Assembly: GCA_017623265.1 (NCBI GenBank)
Contig: JAGAPM010000311.1
Location: forward strand, 1-7,624
DNA: 7,624 nucleotides
Direction of reading: 5' to 3'
Source: Lentisphaeria bacterium
GTDB lineage: Bacteria > Verrucomicrobiota > Lentisphaeria > Victivallales > UBA1829
The notes beneath the pieces were generated by a model. The model ran no database searches, was not told the origin of the DNA, and saw nothing but the letters and a program-made list of their open reading frames with translations. The position numbers and the translations under genes are program-made. Below, in pieces: positions 6,567-7,624 of this stretch. Position 1 is the first letter of the stretch, and the number at the start of each line of letters is the position of its first letter.

Positions 6567-6603
6567 AAAAACAAAACCTTAATCAACACACAAGGAGAAA
6601 AAG

Positions 6604-6801
6604 ATGCCGAAGCTGAAAACAAGAAAAAGTATCGCAAAGCGCGTGAAACGTACTGCCTCCGGGAAGTACAAGTTTTGCAAACCGGGCCGTCGTCACCTCA
6701 TGACTGGTAAGACTGGCAAACAGAAGCGTCAGATGAGAGGCGCAGGGGTTCTTTCCACTGCTCATGCTCAGAGACTGAAAAAGGCTCTTCCCTACGGGTA
6801 A
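6604..6801 (+). CDS. rpmI: 50S ribosomal protein L35 (bL35)
   Basis: A 65-residue, strongly basic protein with the normal length and pattern of bL35. The N-terminus is MPKLKTRKSIAKRVKRTASGKYK, followed by GRRHLMTGKTGKQKRQMRG and the C-terminal AQRLKKALPYG. It is a small late-assembling component of the 50S subunit. AAGGAG (6592-6597) lies 6 nt before the ATG. The gene starts 69 nt after infC and ends 37 nt before rplT, in the conserved order, and is presumably cotranscribed with both. A single cysteine (residue 25) gives no sign of a zinc-binding form. Confidence 0.97.
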   Translation: MPKLKTRKSIAKRVKRTASGKYKFCKPGRRHLMTGKTGKQKRQMRGAGVLSTAHAQRLKKALPYG

Positions 6802-6838
6802 GCTAAAAGCAAAACATTAACACTGGAGACATTTACAA

Positions 6839-7189
6839 ATGAGAGTTACAGCTGCAGTTCCGTCCAGAAAACGTCGTCGTCGCGCGTTGGAGAGAGCAAA
6901 AGGTTTTTACGGTGCGAGTTCCAAGCGTATCCGTACAGTCTATGATGCAATTGACAAGGCTGATGCCCACGCATATGTGGGGCGCAAACAGAAGAAGCGC
7001 CAGTACCGCAGACTTTGGACCGTCCGTATCAATGCCGCCTGCCGTCTGCAGGGCATGACTTACAGCAAGTTCATGAACGGACTCAAGAAAGCGAACATCG
7101 AAATGAACCGCAAGGTCCTCGCTGACCTGGCTGTCAACGATGCTGCTGCTTTTACGGCTCTGCTTGAAAAAGCGAAAGCCGCCTGCTGA
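6839..7189 (+). CDS. rplT: 50S ribosomal protein L20 (bL20)
   Basis: A 116-residue basic protein of the usual bL20 length (117-118 in many bacteria). It binds 23S rRNA and is essential early in 50S assembly. The arginine-rich N-terminal extension (SRKRRRRALERAKGFYGASSKR) is followed by the globular domain. That domain carries the hallmarks RKQKKRQYRRLWTVRINAACR, YSKFMNGLKKANIEMNRKVLADLAV and the C-terminal AAFTALLEKAKA. GGAG (6825-6828) lies 10 nt before the ATG. L20 often represses its own operon through mRNA binding; the hairpin at 6528-6566 is a possible but unproven target. A strong terminator begins 29 nt after the stop codon. Confidence 0.97.
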   Translation: MRVTAAVPSRKRRRRALERAKGFYGASSKRIRTVYDAIDKADAHAYVGRKQKKRQYRRLWTVRINAACRLQGMTYSKFMNGLKKANIEMNRKVLADLAVNDAAAFTALLEKAKAAC

Positions 7190-7218
7190 ATCACATCAGT
7201 ACATCACTGAAATTTATT

Positions 7219-7257
7219 GCGCGGTCTCTTTCGCAGAGAGAGGATCGCGCTTTTTTT
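7219..7257 (+). terminator. Intrinsic terminator between rplT and pheS
   Basis: A 14-pair stem forms between 7219-7232 and 7236-7250 with one bulged G (7242), two G-U pairs and a three-base loop (7233-7235). The base is GCGCG/CGCGC, and seven T residues (7251-7257) plus more T-rich sequence follow. This should end the thrS-rplT transcript efficiently. No alternative antiterminator pairing or Phe-rich leader peptide is evident upstream of it. Confidence 0.85.
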
Positions 7258-7296
7258 CTTTTTACGACAAACAAGTAGCAAAGATCAGGAAAAGTT

Positions 7297-7624
7297 ATGC
7301 TTGAGGAACTTTTGACAAAACTGCGGGAGATCACTGCATCCGCCGCTGCGGATCTTGAAGCAGCAAAAACGGAAGCGGATATTGATGCCGTCAAAAACCG
7401 TACGCTCGGCCGCAATGGTGCAGTCACTGCACTCAGCCCCATGATGGGCAAACTTCCGAATGAATCCAAGCGTGATGCAGGAAAGGCTTTCAATGAGGCG
7501 AAAACTGCCATTCAGGAGGCTCTCAACGCCGCCCGCGAAAGACTGGAATCTGCTGTGGATGAAAAGAATAAAATTGATGTGACTCTGCCGGGGCGCCGTT
7601 GGGCGATCGGAACAAAGCACCCGG
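7297..7624 (+). CDS. pheS: Phenylalanine-tRNA ligase alpha subunit, N-terminal part (cut by window edge)
   Basis: The first 109 residues of PheS, the catalytic subunit of the (alpha-beta)2 enzyme that charges tRNA-Phe. Residues 1-90 or so are the N-terminal helical, coiled-coil region that contacts tRNA. It contains RTLGRNGAVTALSPMMGKLPNESKRDAGKAFNEAK, the counterpart of the family's LGKKG...LGKLP stretch. DVTLPGRR and GTKHP mark the entry to the catalytic domain, which lies outside the window. AGGA at 7287-7290 stands 6 nt before the ATG. The gene follows rplT in the conserved order but is separated from it by a strong terminator. I see no convincing promoter in the 40 nt between terminator and start, so its expression would need readthrough or a weak promoter. 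pheT is expected just downstream. Confidence 0.95.
   Translation, partial: MLEELLTKLREITASAAADLEAAKTEADIDAVKNRTLGRNGAVTALSPMMGKLPNESKRDAGKAFNEAKTAIQEALNAARERLESAVDEKNKIDVTLPGRRWAIGTKHP

Noticed and set aside
7190..7263. A Phe leader peptide controlling pheS (TTT-rich run at 7250-7263)
   Set aside because: The Phe-like codons are the terminator T-tract itself and come after the hairpin. No start codon with a ribosome-binding site precedes them.

Overview
The window is about 50% GC and is a bacterial chromosomal housekeeping segment. No phage, insertion sequence, CRISPR array, rRNA or tRNA gene is visible. Eight protein genes are complete and one is cut by the right edge. Phylum cannot be fixed from the sequence alone. 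Sigma-70-type promoters, Shine-Dalgarno sites, MtaB and the thrS-infC-rpmI-rplT-pheS order fit many bacterial phyla. My weak guess is a member of the PVC group (Lentisphaerota/Verrucomicrobiota), based only on general impression of the ribosomal protein sequences.

Left part, minus strand (about 66-1341): two half-size chromate-transporter (CHR family) genes form an ATGA-overlapping pair. They are read leftwards from a good promoter at 1341-1313. Just past their end lies another leftward promoter (94-66), which probably serves a gene beyond the left edge.

Middle part, plus strand (1382-4088): a divergent promoter drives proA (glutamate-5-semialdehyde dehydrogenase, proline synthesis). mtaB (tRNA ms2t6A37 methylthiotransferase) follows 52 nt later with no promoter of its own that I can see. 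The two divergent promoters have identical hexamers (TTGAAA, 17 nt, TATATT), and an 11-bp perfect inverted repeat covers both -35 boxes.

Right part, plus strand (4122-7624): a promoter (TTGCAC, 17 nt, TATAGT) opens the classical translation operon thrS, infC, rpmI, rplT. A strong intrinsic terminator precedes pheS, which runs off the window. ThrS starts directly at the editing domain and has no TGS domain. infC has no usable ATG/GTG/TTG at the expected place and almost certainly starts at an ATC codon 8 nt after an AGGAGG. A hairpin around the infC stop codon could be a regulatory or processing site for rpmI-rplT.

The genes mostly serve translation (tRNA charging, initiation, 50S assembly, tRNA modification), with one proline biosynthesis gene and an anion-transporter pair beside them. 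I found no new system of genes. What deserves a second look is regulatory or architectural: the AUC start of infC, the TGS-less ThrRS, the mirrored divergent promoters, and the hairpins in the operon gaps.
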